Shown in pieces: positions 44,501 through 57,092 of a DNA stretch of 64,000 nt. The position numbers and the translations under genes are program-made. Source of the DNA: Rhea pennata (Eukaryota > Chordata > Aves > Rheiformes > Rheidae); assembly GCF_028389875.1 (NCBI RefSeq), contig NC_084663.1:216280876-216344875 (forward strand). Direction: 5' to 3'. The first letter of the stretch is position 1; each line of letters begins with the position of its first letter. A model generated the notes under the pieces. That model ran no database searches and was not told where the DNA came from. It saw nothing but the letters and a program-made list of their open reading frames with translations.

Positions 44501-47500
44501 GTGACAGAGGATCTCCTGTGTGTCACTAATGGCAGCACAGGAAATTGACTGACACCACTTCACTTTACCAAGGTCTTTGTGATGATTTCAATTAAAGATA
44601 CTGTTTTCCTACTGAAACGGTCCAGCTGGTTTGGCCTCTGAAAGAATTACAGCTGTATGGGTTTAAAAGTGCTTTGTGCAGGTTTAACTGTTCTCTTCCC
44701 TGTAGAAGACCGTGCTGGAAAGGAACTGCATGGTTTTATAATTTCATCCAAACTTTGTGTTGAGGTCATCCTTTCCTTCATAAGCTGAAATAGCTAAAGC
44801 AGTTCAGCTTTGGGATGGATCATAAAGCCAGAAATAGTGGTGCTCCAGCAGATGTCTGATTTTTTATTAGTAACACCGAATGAGGATTTTATTTACATAT
44901 AGCTTTGAATTTCGGACAAACAGCCATGTCTTTCACTGCTTCCCAGATCTGAGTGTAAATCCACAGAAGCTCAACAGTCACTCACCAGAAAAAAATATAT
45001 GTACAAAGCCTTTGGTGGTGTAAGTGGTATCACCTCTGCTGAAGTCTGATGCAGAGACACCAGCTGATCCTACACTGAGATTAAGATCGTGATTACTAAA
45101 TATGGAAAGTCAGCTGTGTTACAGAACCTGGGAGAGTTTGGGAAGGTTTTAACCACAGGCTACCGAACAGTGATTTTCTGGCATGGCGTGCAGCGTGGGA
45201 CCAGTGCCAGGAGGGAATTCTGCACTTTGGAAGCTAGCGATGCCTGGAAACACTGCACAGGAATAACTAAATGGAGCCAGAACTGGATTTGACCTTCCCT
45301 TGATCCTGCCTTTCACTATGTGCAAGAAGTCTCACAGTTGGCTTGGACATCCCAAACAGTGCGTGGAGACACACTGTTAACACCAGGCACAGCAACAAGG
45401 CCTTTCCAGGGTTGAAACAGTGATACTCACAGAGGATCGGGCAGATGAGGTGCCTGCAGCAAAACCTATCTCCAGGTCTAGATTCTGAAAAAACAGACTC
45501 AGCTATCCTTCCCCCTTCCATACACATGTACAGCTGCCCCAGACCTGAGTCCTGCCCCATTTCTCTTACGTCTATCGTGCACCTTCTGCAAACCCAAACC
45601 AGAGCCTGACCCAAAGCCTCCCTTCTTCATTCTCTACAGCACTTCCCTCTCACCATAAATCAAAACCCAGCACCGTGGCACACTTCTCCAGTATCTAGCA
45701 ACACCATCCACCTCCTTAAGCCAAGCTCACCAACTCCACCATAACCCTCAACTCATATGTGCAGTGGGGACCAGCAATGATGGCTGACTTCAAGTAGCTG
45801 CTGGATCTCAGAGGTTTAACTCACCTCTCCTGCCCTCAGTGGTCAACAGGTACTTCAACCTCATCCTCGGAGCTCTGCAGGGGGATGGATTCCACCTAAC
45901 GCTAAGGACAAAGTGAGATACTCAAGCAGGAAAGCTACCCATACTCTAGAGTTATGCAGTCCTTCAGAGGATCTTCCATTAAAGCAGCTGGTCTGTGTCC
46001 AGGTCTTTCAGAGCTCTTTTCCTCAGTGCTATTTTCTGACCATCAGTAGGCATCTGACCTTGAAAAATGTTGCATCACTGTTTAGAGCTGCCGGTGCCAA
46101 CAGGGTTGGCTGCTCCTTTGGTAGCAAGCTGGAGAGACAGTCTGCCAATGAGGAGAAGACATCTCTCTCATGTTGTAATCTCACCTTTCAGAAAGCTAGG
46201 CTATTTTTGTCAAGCTGAAAACAGTGGCTGTGACCAAAGAAAACTGCATATAAGGACATAGCCTTTGTATTTTGAAACATTTCTTGAAGAGAGAGAGATG
46301 AACAACACTCCCTGCCTTCCTTTCTCTCCCTCCCTGGACCTCCAAAGTCTGGGGCAACCTTCTGGGATGCTTCTGGGCTGGAGGAAAGGGAAACCACAGC
46401 AGCAGGCTTTGCTCTGGGTTTGAGCAGTGCGATCTCACCTTTCAAGTTATACCTGTGCATGGACGTAGCTCCCTGTCAATCCATGACCCATCCCTGAAGA
46501 ATCCTTCACCAGGAGAAAGGAGTAAAGACAGGCTGGTGCTGAGGTCTCTTGTGATTATTTCAGGTGACAATGGTGCTGTTCTTCCGCATCTTACTAAAAT
46601 ATTTCCTTATCCTTATATGCATATCTCCGTTGAGCAGCTTCCTGAATGTTATGAGAATTTTTTGAATAGTATCTTCTAAAGGCTTTTGCATGGGAGGACC
46701 ATGCCCCCACCTTTCCCTTCCCTCCTCACTATCCCTTCTCACATTCCTATCAGTAGTCACACACTGAACTCTGGCCTGTACTGTAAATACGATTAGGATT
46801 GGCTTAGGCTCAAATTATAAACATTTCCAGCAAACAGGCTGATGTGTGCCAAGTAGGGTCCATGCTCCCCCTGAACTGTGGTTCTGGGAAAACAATTTTG
46901 TTTAAATGGGAAAATAGATGGACAGATTCTCACATTCTTCTCTAGATGCATGCAGTACCTATGCTTCTGGGAAACACAATCAAGCAGAAAACTGCAAGAA
47001 TAACTTAGTGAGAACGCTGTGAAAAACGTCATTGCAGGGAGCTCGGTACATATGGGTGATTCTTGAGACATGAATCAACGGGAGTCATAAGATTTCAAGG
47101 GCATCTGGTGCAAAATGAATCAATCTTAACACTATACAATAGGTAGGCTGCGGAGTGTCTTAAAGTCTCTAGTGATTCAAGCGAGACTAACATTAGCCGT
47201 TTTATGCTGCCTGCTGGCAGACATGGGTCTGCCAGATAACCCTGGGCAGTCGTTCTCAACTCTGACCCTCTCCCTTGTCCCAGCAGACACTACGTGGGTT
47301 CTCCTGCTGCACAAGTGTGTACTGCCAAGCTGCCCAGCAGGCTGATCTTGAGAGGACCCTGAAGCACTACATTTATGACAGAAATAGTTGATCAGTTCAG
47401 CAAATGCAGGCTAGGTAATGAGGGGAAATTTTCTCTCTGGCAGTTCCTAAGGGTGATGCTTCACTCTGCAGGCTGGGTCGTTGTGTCACTTGCAGTTTCC

Positions 47501-47569
47501 AACCTAAAGATGTTATTCTCCAGCTAAAGCTCATTTGCTCTGAAGAGCAGGAGAACATCTCAGCCAGAG
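41535..47569. other. AT-rich gene desert
   Basis: No gene recognised. A frame at 41586 begins with TFILVG, which recalls an OR start, but nothing OR-like follows in any frame. Contains an AAAC repeat (42610-42638) and old-repeat-like stretches at 43945-44010 and 44990-45075 (the latter with TGGTGTAAG...CTGAAGTCTGATG, resembling a widespread sauropsid relic). Nothing else stands out. Confidence 0.5.
42610..42638. repeat. (AAAC)n microsatellite with A-run
   Basis: Five AAAC units running into nine A residues. Confidence 0.9.
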
Positions 47570-48095
47570 GAAACTAAAGGTCTCTCTGGCCTGCCATCCT
47601 GCCATGAATAGCAGCCAGTAATGGGCATTTAGGAAGGTTATTTAAAATTTATCCTTCCTCTGGCACATCTCCCAGCTTCTAGCATTCAGTTTAGAGGCTT
47701 CCTGAATAGGAGGCTGCATCCTGACCATCATGTTTAATAGAAATCGATGAACTTCTCATCTAAGAATTTGTCTAATACCTTTTTGAAATCTAATTATACT
47801 TTTGGTCCCCATGACATCCAGTAGCAATGAATTCCATGATTTAATTATGAGCTCTTTGTAAAAGAACTTTTTTATTTGTTTTAAATCTACCACCTGATAT
47901 ATTCATGGGGTGTTGCCATCTGTGTAGTTCATATAAAGTGAGAAAAGATGAATAATTGAATAATTATGCATCTTCTCTTTCTCTTTCATTATAGTATAGA
48001 CCTTTCTGATTTTTTTTGTCTCTTTTCAAGGTTGAAGAGTCCTAGTATATTCATTTCCTCTTCTGTGAGAGCTACACCGCACCTCTGAACATGCT
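47570..48095 (-). repeat. Ancient CR1-like LINE fragment (reverse)
   Basis: Reverse-strand copy of the 3' part of an old CR1 family shared by turtles, crocodilians and birds. Recognisable blocks in order on the plus strand: CTTCTAGCATTCAGTTTAGAGG, ATGAACTTCTCATCTAAGAA, TTTGAAATCTAATTATACTT, GTTTTAAATCTACCACCTGA, and TCTCTTTTCAAGGTTGAAGA followed by GTCCTAGT. Much more diverged than the avian-type copies elsewhere in the window, so a fossil predating bird radiation. Edges are approximate; identity rests on recall of the consensus. Confidence 0.7.
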
Positions 48096-49144
48096 CATGC
48101 CAGGAAGTTAGAAGTTAGTTAGCTTCAATAGCTCTTCCTCACTTTTTTTTTCCTTTTCCCCTGTGATACACATAGAGATAACAAACTTATGCCAGTACCA
48201 GTAGGACATATGTCACTAAGTCACGTTGTATTCATTCAGCCGCAAGCCTTGGCTTGTGGTTTAAGAACCAGGTAGGAGTAGACAGCCATCGCGCATCTGC
48301 ACTCATAAATTAAATGTGTCCAGGACTGTTCTTTGGCATTGAGGTCAGCCAACACTGGGTGGTCCAGGATCAGGTTAGCACAGTCTTCTGCCCCTGAAAT
48401 GAGATGGCCACGTACAAGCTGCCCATGCAGACTCCTGAACCCCTGCCTGGGGATCGCTGAAGCCCTTGCTGGTTAGGGCAGCACCATGCCAAGGAGAAGA
48501 CAAGTTAATGGGATAGATCGTGGGCAGTGACTCAGCACTGTCTAATTTACCGTTTTAGTAATATCACTTAGATCTAATGACTGTATTTACTATAGACTCC
48601 TCATATGAGACCAGACATACCCTTTTGCTCCTCTGTGTCTTGGCTTACAGCCACAAAAACAGAGGTTAATAGCAATTTCCACCTCAGAGCTGAGATGGTA
48701 AAGATAAACTTATTATCATGAGACATCCAGATACAACTGGCTTCTGGGCCCTCTGAGAGGATATCCACTAATGTGTCTGTGTTTGGTTTTGTAATATGTA
48801 GTTTGTTTTTATTGTGCAATGTATAATGATTTTAATTAAACATTTTGCATATCGCTATTTGTGGAGGGAATAGCTAGCACACTTTCACCTCTGCTACTCT
48901 CTTGGAGAGATGCTGCAAGCACTCTTCTTGAAAAATTCATTATTACATGCATTACAGACCCATTCTCACAATAAAAATTATGTATATTGCCAGTATGCTG
49001 CAGCATTGCCAGCCATAAATCACAGGGAACTATAAACACGTCGCCCAATAAACCATCAAGAGAAAATCATGCCTGCTGGGAGAGCATCATAAATGGAAAA
49101 GATCATTTACTTCATGTACTATTTTCACTCATACATTTCATGCT
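48096..49144. other. Intergenic, no gene recognised
   Basis: AT-rich, no repeat or gene I can identify. AATTAAA near 48833 is an unassigned possible polyadenylation signal. Confidence 0.5.
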
Positions 49145-49640
49145 GTTTACGCGTGGAGAGCTTGGGCTCCACTGAGGCTCCCGATTGGTTGTGTGACCGC
49201 AACGGGGTCAGTCTTCAGGGTGAGTTATAAATGCTGCCCTCCCAACAGCAGGATGTGGATGCAAGTTCCTCCTGTGGATTGTAACTGGATTGTACTGCCT
49301 TGCAACGTGTGCGCAGGTCGTAAAACACCCGGTCCGGGCTGCTGATCCTGGTAAGTACCCCAGATAATTCGCAGCGTCTTCCTCACGAATGCGTTGCACT
49401 CACTGTGTAACTGATCTGGTGACTGCGGTTTACGGGGCCTGGGTACCGACGCAAGCGGAGAGTGCATCTCTGCGGCGTTGTCAGGAGGTCCATGACACTC
49501 CATGGCGCCTGCTGGGTCCGGGGTGATTAAAGCAGGGAGCTGTAATTTCAGCCAGCTCCCAGCCTTCGCAGCCTCAAGCTCTGCGGTGTGCCCTGCACAC
49601 CACCGTCAGTGGGCCCAGCGCTGTAGGCACACGGCAAACC
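49145..49640 (+). promoter_or_regulatory. CpG-rich promoter-like block
   Basis: About 500 bp with roughly 25-30 CpG in an otherwise AT-rich, CpG-poor region. On the plus strand it has GAGTTATAAATGC (TATA-like, near 49223), then ~120 nt later GATCCTG meeting GTAAGTACC (a strong splice donor near 49350), and ATTAAA near 49526. This order (promoter, donor, poly-A signal) is compatible with a solo long terminal repeat of an old retrovirus-like element, or with a host promoter and first exon. No terminal duplication or internal viral region was recognised. Confidence 0.4.
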
Positions 49641-52194
49641 GGTGAATGCCTCCAGGGGAAGGTTTTGCTACTGCCGTGCCATGAATCACTGTGCTGCTCG
49701 ATGTGCAAGCCCAAAGAGGAATCAGCTGCTCTTCCACTGTCTGGCAGCCCAGCTCAGCCAGGGGGAACAGCACATTCTTATTCTTGCCCTTAGAGCCCAC
49801 AGAAATCAAGCTTTGTAGGTGCTGCATTCCCAGACTCGCTTTTCTAACCCTTCTTCAGCTAAATGGCTCGTTTCTTGCTTGGACGCTGGAGCTGTCAGCA
49901 AAGCATTTGTGGAAACAGCAGTCTCTTCTTGGGGAAAAAAGAAAAAAGATGTTTTTGTTTCACCCTTCCCACCCCATCTCCCAGGCCCCTACCTTTGCCT
50001 ATGCCGAGTAGATTCCCTTAAAGCACCAGCACTTTGCTAAAACTACTGAATGAAAATTAAAGCTCTAGAAAGAGAAGAAGCCAGAATTTGGCCGTTGAGT
50101 GCTGGAAAGGGAAGGAGGGCTGTGCATCCTAACCATGTCCCCTCTGAGGCATCAGCACTTGTGTCTGACCCCATCCCCTCGGGCTATCTGGAGAAGCTCT
50201 TCTAGCATAAAAAGTAGTAAGCAGTGGGACTGTTTTCTTTCAGAAGCAGGATGCCTTTTCAGGTCAGCAGCAATGCCATTAATGGCAGCTACTGCCCTTA
50301 ATCTTTAAATTCACATCCACCTGCAGCTGGAGGCTTGTTTTCTGATAAGGGCTTGGCTATGGTGTGAAAAGTATAATTGGTCTCCCTCAGCAGTCAACTG
50401 GGAACTATAACTGGGCGCTATACGTTTATGTATATATAAAGGCTTGCAGTGGGGTTCCTTCTGCAACAGCTGTGAGTGCATGGTGAACCAGAGTATTTCT
50501 GAGGTGAGCAGAGCTAACAGAGCCCATTTCTTATAACCTAGTGTGGTAGGTGTCACTGGTGCCTGACGAGGTTTGAGCTTGATATGGAGGTTTTCTGGCA
50601 GGAGGAACGCCCCAACAGACCCGCTCTGTGTTGAATCCCAGTGAGTTCATGACTGGTCCTTTCTTTCTGAGAGTGCACTAACAGAATCTCTCATCCTTAT
50701 CCACCTCCATATTTCTGGAAACAGAGCAAATCTTAATATCTTTGAGATTCCTAGATATTTGCCAAATTTTGCAGTAAGGGAGCCTATTAGACAGACATAC
50801 AAATATACACGCACCCAGCCTTCAGATGAAACTGAATTGCATGAGATAATAATCTGTATTTCTATGCTTTCTTTGGTACTAATTAATTCTCACTGATCAG
50901 ATAATATTGTCTTGGCAGAATGGGAATAATTATTATTTTAGGAGAGTGCAAAACAGATTAGGATTAGGACAGCTTCCAGTAGCCTCTGGACAGTTTGCTT
51001 TTGCCTACACTGACCGCTGCCTGATGCCTATGGGGAAAGTGCAAGATGACGCCTGGTAAGTGGCTGCACCCTCTCCTCCACTATCTCATGCACTTCCTTC
51101 TTCAGAGGGATGGCAACTTGTCCATCAGCACTTGACATCCTGGGGACTACATGCAGACAAATGACTGCTGATGATAATGTGCATCTTTGCCCTGAAAATA
51201 AAATGTTCTTGCCCAGAGGGAAAGGTTTTGGGGTCCTCCTCTGGTTGCTGTCAGATTCATGTTGCTTTTTACCCTGGAGAAGGAAGATGTTTTTCTTTTC
51301 TAAGCTTTGGGCTTTGGGCTTATGTTCACACACAGGCTGAGAGTCTAATGGAATGAAATCTTGTCAGGGATGTAATAAGTACATCACAGAGGATAAGTGT
51401 ATTTATACAAAAATGAACGGCACTATAGCAAACCCTTCTTGCTTCTTCAAATCATAATTCAAACTTCTGACCTGACTGTTTTCTACCCTACAGAATGCCC
51501 ATTAAGCCTGAAATGTCCTCCCCCCCGCTTTATTAACTCTTGTTTTGCACATCCACAGCTTCCCACTTCATCTGTGCAGACAGTTATTTAATCACAGGAG
51601 ACAACCAGGTTCATCAGGCATGGTCAGCCCTTGCTAAACTTGTGCTAGTTGTTCCCTGATTGCCCTCCTGTCCTTCATGTGTCCAGAACACAAACGGACT
51701 CATGAGGACGTGCTCTCTGGTGTTCTCAGGCAGTGTGGTGAAGCTTTCCAGCCCAGGGTCCCCTGGATGCTCCCTGTGTCATGGAGCAGGGTGGCTGCCC
51801 ACCAGGGCTGGGGGATGGGAGCCAGGGATGGCAGCACGGCAGGCAGGGCAGCATCTACATGGACCAGGACAAGAAGACCTGAGAAGCTCTGCTGGCAGCC
51901 ACCTGGGCAAGCCATTGTCTTGACAGCCATGCGTGGAAAAGGTCTGAGGCCAGGCTGGGAATTCACATCTGGGGTTGGGATGAGCAAGGCGCAAGGCTAG
52001 GAATAGGCGAAGCTGTGGCACAGCTCAGGAAAGGACCAAGAGCAAGGGAGAATTTAAATGCAGCTCTTGAGCAAAGCAGGAAGTCCACGATGGGGCATCT
52101 CAGTCACAAGTCTGATCTGCAGTTGCACAGCCGCACAATGCCAGGGCTGACCTTGAATGAAAGCAGCTAACCCTTATGAAATGGGGAGGGGAAG
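49641..52194. other. Intergenic upstream of OR-6
   Basis: No gene recognised. It holds the candidate OR-6 promoter (50367-50503), AT-rich unique sequence to 51.5 kb, and GC-richer sequence at 51.65-52.0 kb with no conserved frame. Confidence 0.45.
50367..50503 (+). promoter_or_regulatory. Candidate promoter and noncoding exon of OR-6
   Basis: AGTATAATTGG (homeodomain-type TAATTG, near 50370) is followed by TATATATAAAGG at 50431-50442, the best TATA box in the window. At ~60 nt further, TTTCTGAG meets GTGAGCAGAG (GT 50504-50505). A start near 50462 would give a ~40-nt exon, spliced over 2.5 kb to the acceptor at 52961-52962 before OR-6. Motifs are seen; the link to OR-6 is inferred. Confidence 0.35.
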
Positions 52195-52400
52195 AGGTTG
52201 CAGACCCTGAAACTTGCCTTTCTCAAAGACGGACATATCATGGGCCTTTTCCCAGGCATCAGGGACCTCTCCCACTCACCATGATGATAGATCATTATCA
52301 TCCAGTAGTGCATAGACAACAGCCTCGTAATCACATCAGCCAGCTCCTCCAGCACCCATGGGTGAATCCCCTCTGGCCCTGAGCACATGAATACCTCTAG
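52195..52400 (-). repeat. CR1 ORF2 fragment (reverse), diverged
   Basis: Minus-strand frame with GPEGIHPWVLEELADVITRL, the CR1 finger-domain block (consensus GPDGIHPRVLKELAD). Further on is a degraded remnant of the following CR1 segment, with a small insertion between them. Lacks the 3' end, so an internal remnant. Confidence 0.85.
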
Positions 52401-52990
52401 CACTGAGAAGTTCTCAACCTACAGCTCCCTGCTGTTGGCTCTCCCTTTGCTTTTCCAGCACTGGGACCTGTTGAGCTGGGAGAGGCTTTGCCCATGAAGG
52501 CTGAGGCTGAGAAGAGTACTTGAGCCTTCCCCATATTGTCCCTTGCTGTGTTATCTCCCCAACATTTAGCCCACATTTTCTATGAACTTCCTTTTGCTCT
52601 TAGTCTACCTGTAGGATCACATCTTATCACACCTAATATGGTCACTTGTCCTTGCTGTGGCCCGTCTGATTTCATCCCTAAGGACTCAAGCAATATTTTA
52701 CACTCTCCAGTTGCATTGCCTTGTCTTCTTTCCTCTCCTCTTGCACTCTCACTTTTTGCATTTTATGCATTCTATGGTTTAATGGGCAGTCAGAGTATAA
52801 TCATATGTGACTTCATAGTAATTACCACAATGTCCTAAATAGCACAGAGGTGTCTGCCCAGGTTGTGGGTGAAGTGGAGGGACATGGGGCTTGACATTAT
52901 CCAGTTCTATATTCAGTAGAGAGTCCAACTATGTGGAGTTTCTGTTGTTGATTTGTTTTTAGGTATAGGTCATGTGAGATCTGAGCTGGG

Positions 52991-53953
52991 ATGGAGCATG
53001 ACTTACATGCCACGTGGGAATTCAATGGCTCCTACTACCAGCCTTCAACTTTCCTCATGATGGGCATCCCAGGGCTGGAAGCCCTTCACCACTGGATCTC
53101 CATTCCTTTCTGTGCATTGTACTTTATTGCCCTCTTGGGGAACTGTTTGATCCTCTTCATCATCAAGAAGACCCAAAGTCTTCATGAACCGATGTATTAC
53201 CTCCTCTCTATGCTGGCGGTCACTGACCTGGGCTTGGCTTTGTGTACACTGCCTACTACTCTGGGCATTTTTTGGTTTAATGTCCGAAGGATTGAGTTTG
53301 ACACTTGCCTTACTCAGATGTACTTTATCCACATACTGTCCCTAATTGAATCCTCTGTGCTCCTGGCAATGGCATTTGATCGGTTTGTTGCTATCTCCCA
53401 TCCACTGAGATACCCATCCATATTGACCAAGACAACTGTCATAAAAATAGGGCTGGCAATTATATTGAGAAGTGTACTTTCCCTCCTTCCAGTACCCTTC
53501 TTGCTCAAGAGATTAACCTATTGCAAGAAGACTGAGCTTTCTCATTCATTTTGCTTCCATCCTGATATCATGAACCTAGCATGTGCAGACATAAAAGTCA
53601 ATGTCTTCTATGGTATGATTATTCTCTTATCAACAGTGGGAATGGACTTCATCTTCATTGTGTTATCCTACATTCTGATCATTAAAACTGTTATCAGCCT
53701 TGCAACCAAGGATGAGTGTCTCAAGACTTTGAATACATGTGTCTCTCATATCTGTGCTGTCCTAATATTCTTCATCCCAATGATTGGACTGTCCATGATA
53801 CATCGCTTTGGAAAGAACATCCCTCCCTTGGTTAACACCTTGGTGGCCTATACCTACCTTATAATCCCCCCTGCTCTCAACCCTATTATCTATAGCATAA
53901 AATCAAGCCACATCCGGGGGGCTTTGCTCAGAGCACTGCGGAGGAAGAGCTAG
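52991..53953 (+). CDS. OR-6: class I olfactory receptor, OR51 family
   Basis: Intact 320-residue receptor from the ATG at 52991. N12-G-S glycosylation site, FLMMGIPGLE (21-30), GN at 50-51, EPMYYLLSMLAVTDLGL, MAFDRFVAIS (Ser at the usual Cys 136), HPLRY, LSHSFCFHPDIMNLACAD with all three loop-2 cysteines, LKTLNTCVSHICAV, FFIPMIGLSMIHRFG and NPIIYSIKSSHIRGALL. The loop-2 HPD in place of HQD is a subfamily feature; I cannot fix the orthologue. A good acceptor (TTGATTTGTTTTTAG, AG 52961-52962) lies 28 nt before the ATG. Base use is AT-rich, close to its flanks and unlike OR-1 and OR-7. AATAAA is 780 nt downstream. Confidence 0.96.
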   Translation: MEHDLHATWEFNGSYYQPSTFLMMGIPGLEALHHWISIPFCALYFIALLGNCLILFIIKKTQSLHEPMYYLLSMLAVTDLGLALCTLPTTLGIFWFNVRRIEFDTCLTQMYFIHILSLIESSVLLAMAFDRFVAISHPLRYPSILTKTTVIKIGLAIILRSVLSLLPVPFLLKRLTYCKKTELSHSFCFHPDIMNLACADIKVNVFYGMIILLSTVGMDFIFIVLSYILIIKTVISLATKDECLKTLNTCVSHICAVLIFFIPMIGLSMIHRFGKNIPPLVNTLVAYTYLIIPPALNPIIYSIKSSHIRGALLRALRRKS

Positions 53954-54735
53954 CCCAGCTGACAGCTTCCTCCACCAGTTCTGGTAGCAAGTGCAAGTAG
54001 ACTGGTTTCTTGGCACTCCATTAGCTGAGATCACTGTCTTAGGATGAAAGAACTGCAAATCCACTTGGGAGCTACACCTCAGCCCAGACTTGTGGTTTCC
54101 CCTTTTTTTTGTCCTAGTGTGACATTTGGTTCCATCTGTGAACACTCCAGGCTTTGATGCCAGTGTTACATACAGATAGAGGGACCCAACTGTATGGAGA
54201 AAATTGTGGGAAAATGGTCTACCTAACTTTCTCTTTTCAGGTCACACAGTGAAGTGGATCAAATAGCCTCTGTAACGCATGTTATGCAAACTGTGGTAGC
54301 CAGATAACAGAGTTTAACCTTCACTCAGACCACCTAGCGCAGGGTCATCACTCCCTCATGCCATAGGATAGCTAGCCCAGGTGGCAAGCTCTACCAGGCA
54401 GGGCTTGGACCAAGAGTTTGGAATCACCCTGAATATCCCAGTCATTATTTGCTCAACTGAGAACATCCCACAGGAGCCTCATTTCCAGGGCCTGGGCATA
54501 GAGTATTTTCTGAGAATGAGATCCCTTTAAGTGGGCCTCTAGCACTGTCAGCCCTCCCCTAAAAAGACACAGCCTTCATCTTCATTTGTGTTTCTAAATT
54601 GCCATGTACACCAACAGTACTACTTTTTCATCTCTTGTTGATTTCATTGAGCCTTACTATCTTTCCAAGTTTAATGTTCCAGTCATTGCTTTGCACTGAA
54701 TTTAATGTATGTGTGTATTAGAATACAATAACCTT

Positions 54736-54741
54736 AATAAA
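54736..54741 (+). terminator. Candidate polyadenylation signal for OR-6
   Basis: AATAAA about 780 nt past the OR-6 stop. The intervening sequence has no other clear hexamer on the plus strand. Confidence 0.45.
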
Positions 54742-57092
54742 AACTCTACCAGGTCAAAAGACATCGTGAAATCTTTTTTCTTGGTTATATAACATGTTAT
54801 ACTAGGCTAGTTTGGCATAAAATCTTCAGGATTTACTGTACAGGATTGTATGCATTATGTTTTCTTTGGATGGTGCCTGAGAGTCTGGTGTACTTGGCAT
54901 TCTTGATACTGATTATGGAGGGTTCTATTTCCAAGACGGAATAGTAATGACTAAACTTCCTGACACTATGACCACATACTAAAATCTTCTGACTGGGATC
55001 AATAAGACACTGATGTACATCTCAGAGAACAGGGGGAGCTTCCAGTCCCTCCACAGGTGGGAACTGATAGCATCTCCCAGTGTCTTACTGCTCTGCTGTA
55101 GGATGGGTCTCAACTAGGCACACAGTAGGATTTCATGATCGTGATCCTGGCTTTTTTTTTCCCCTGCAGAGAGAATAAAATTGCCCAGAAGCTTCCATGC
55201 CACCAACTGATGGATCCATATTTTTGTTGCTTGCGTGCCATAGTTTGGCCAGCCTGGAACAAGGTGCAGACTATGAAGAAATGGTCAGTATTGACCTTGG
55301 AAGGGTGAAACAACAGAGCAATATAAGTAGGAACGAAACTTCATACCAGAATTGGCCTGCTAAGCACTTACTACTTCCTTTGGAGAGTTTCAGACTAAGA
55401 TAGGACTGCTCTATTCATAACCATATTTAGAAGAAATAGAGAAAAGAGTAATGAGGGTACATCTCCATAGAAAAATGGAAAGGTAGAAGGGAAGATTCCC
55501 GAGGGAAGGATTCCCAGGCCACTATTTGTTTGGGATATTGCTGGTTATTTTCCTGAAGATCCCTGGGGGTAATTGCACAGAGTAAAGTACTACTCAGCAA
55601 AATACCACCAAACCCTCTGCCTCAGTGGTAGGCACAGTCAGGCTCAAAGCGCAGGCCCCTCTTGCCTAGGAAACACCAAGGCAGCAGCAAAAGCTACTGG
55701 ATGTAAATAGTCTAATGGGAGCACTCTTTGCTCAAAGTATTTACAGCCCACCTCAGTGCTAGTATCTAGCTTTTATCAGAGGAAAGTCTAACATAAGGGA
55801 ATAAACAGTTTTCAGCAGAAAAGCCTAAAGAAGAACTTTACTGGGAAGAAGCATTGCCTGCAGGACCCTGCACAGCATTGCCCCCGGTCTGAAAATTTCC
55901 AGATAGTTTCTCCCTGGACTGCTCTGCTTCTTAGCTATGACCATTTTGAGAAACAACAAAAGCCCAAAGAGCCTGTACCTCAAGTGAATGTGCGTTTGGG
56001 TGGTAGGGGCAGCCAAGGAAGAAGTGTATGGACAACTTATTACAATACCAGGAGACCACAAAGAAGTGAGGCTTACGGTACAGTTGGCACACCTCCATTA
56101 CGTGGTTCAGCAGAGCATTATCTCTCTCCCTATCCACTTCCAAACCTATATAGACAGAGGGTACTAAGCAGATGCCCAAGTATATTTGGGAACCTCTAAG
56201 TAAGGTGCCATCTTTTAGGAACGCATGTTCAAAAATCTAATTTTGAATGCCTCAGGGAATGGAAAAGGTAATTGTAGTTTAACATTTGCGTAAGAGAAAA
56301 ACAAGATAGAAGAATCACTTAAATTGGCTAACTCTTATTCTGTGATGCCCTGAGCACCATTTGTATCATGCAATCACAGTATTTGCCAATGAATTTATTT
56401 CCTAAGAGGCACAGGAAGAGCAGTGGGAAACATAAATAGCTTGCACGGCACAGCGTGTTTACCTTAAAAAATATCAGACACAGAGTGTCAGGATCCCCAG
56501 TCTTGAAACCTGCAGTTCTGAATCTCCTCTGCTCCACTGTTCTCCTGCTTGGTCTTGCTGTGGTAGCTGTAGAAAATGTAGTTTACTTCCAGTATAAGCT
56601 GTAGGGAGCCATGTTGTATTTCCCAGCTGGGCTGGTGCTTGCAGAACTTCCTCTGTTTTTGCCCACAATCTGAATGTGTTCTGGTTTGACTGAAGCACCA
56701 CAAGTCCAGACTAGACCATGCTAGACCCATGGATGTCTGAGAGTCGGGTGCAGGTCAGGTCTGATAAGCTGTGAGGTCCTGAGTTCAGATCCACTGAAAA
56801 AGCCAATGCTTCTACTAACTCTAGGGTTTGGGATGGGTTAATTCCTGGGAGATGACCTTTCCTGCTGTGCATTCCTGCAGGGAAAATGAGTATCCTGCAA
56901 CTCCCAGTTTTAAGTTTTGCTTTTTGGCCACGTGAGCCCTGGTGTCAGCAGATTCAGCATCCAAAGCAGAGGAAGGAGAGAGGCATTGAGGGGGCACAGA
57001 ACATTGTTATGGCTTGAACTAGCCAGAAATCAAGATTTCTAGTTTGTGTCATTTACTTTCACTTTGGACTTGTTCCAAACTGAATCCCAAAT
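54742..57092. other. Intergenic, no gene recognised
   Basis: AT-rich. The only named content is a possible SINE relic at 56740-56830. Short open frames have no recognisable motif. Confidence 0.5.
56740..56830 (+). repeat. Possible tRNA-derived SINE relic
   Basis: GAGTTCAGATCC at 56781-56792 fits a polymerase III B-box (GGTTCRANTCC type). The upstream A-box (around GGTGCAGGTCAGG) is weak. Similar in kind to the relic at 23.4 kb. Confidence 0.3.
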
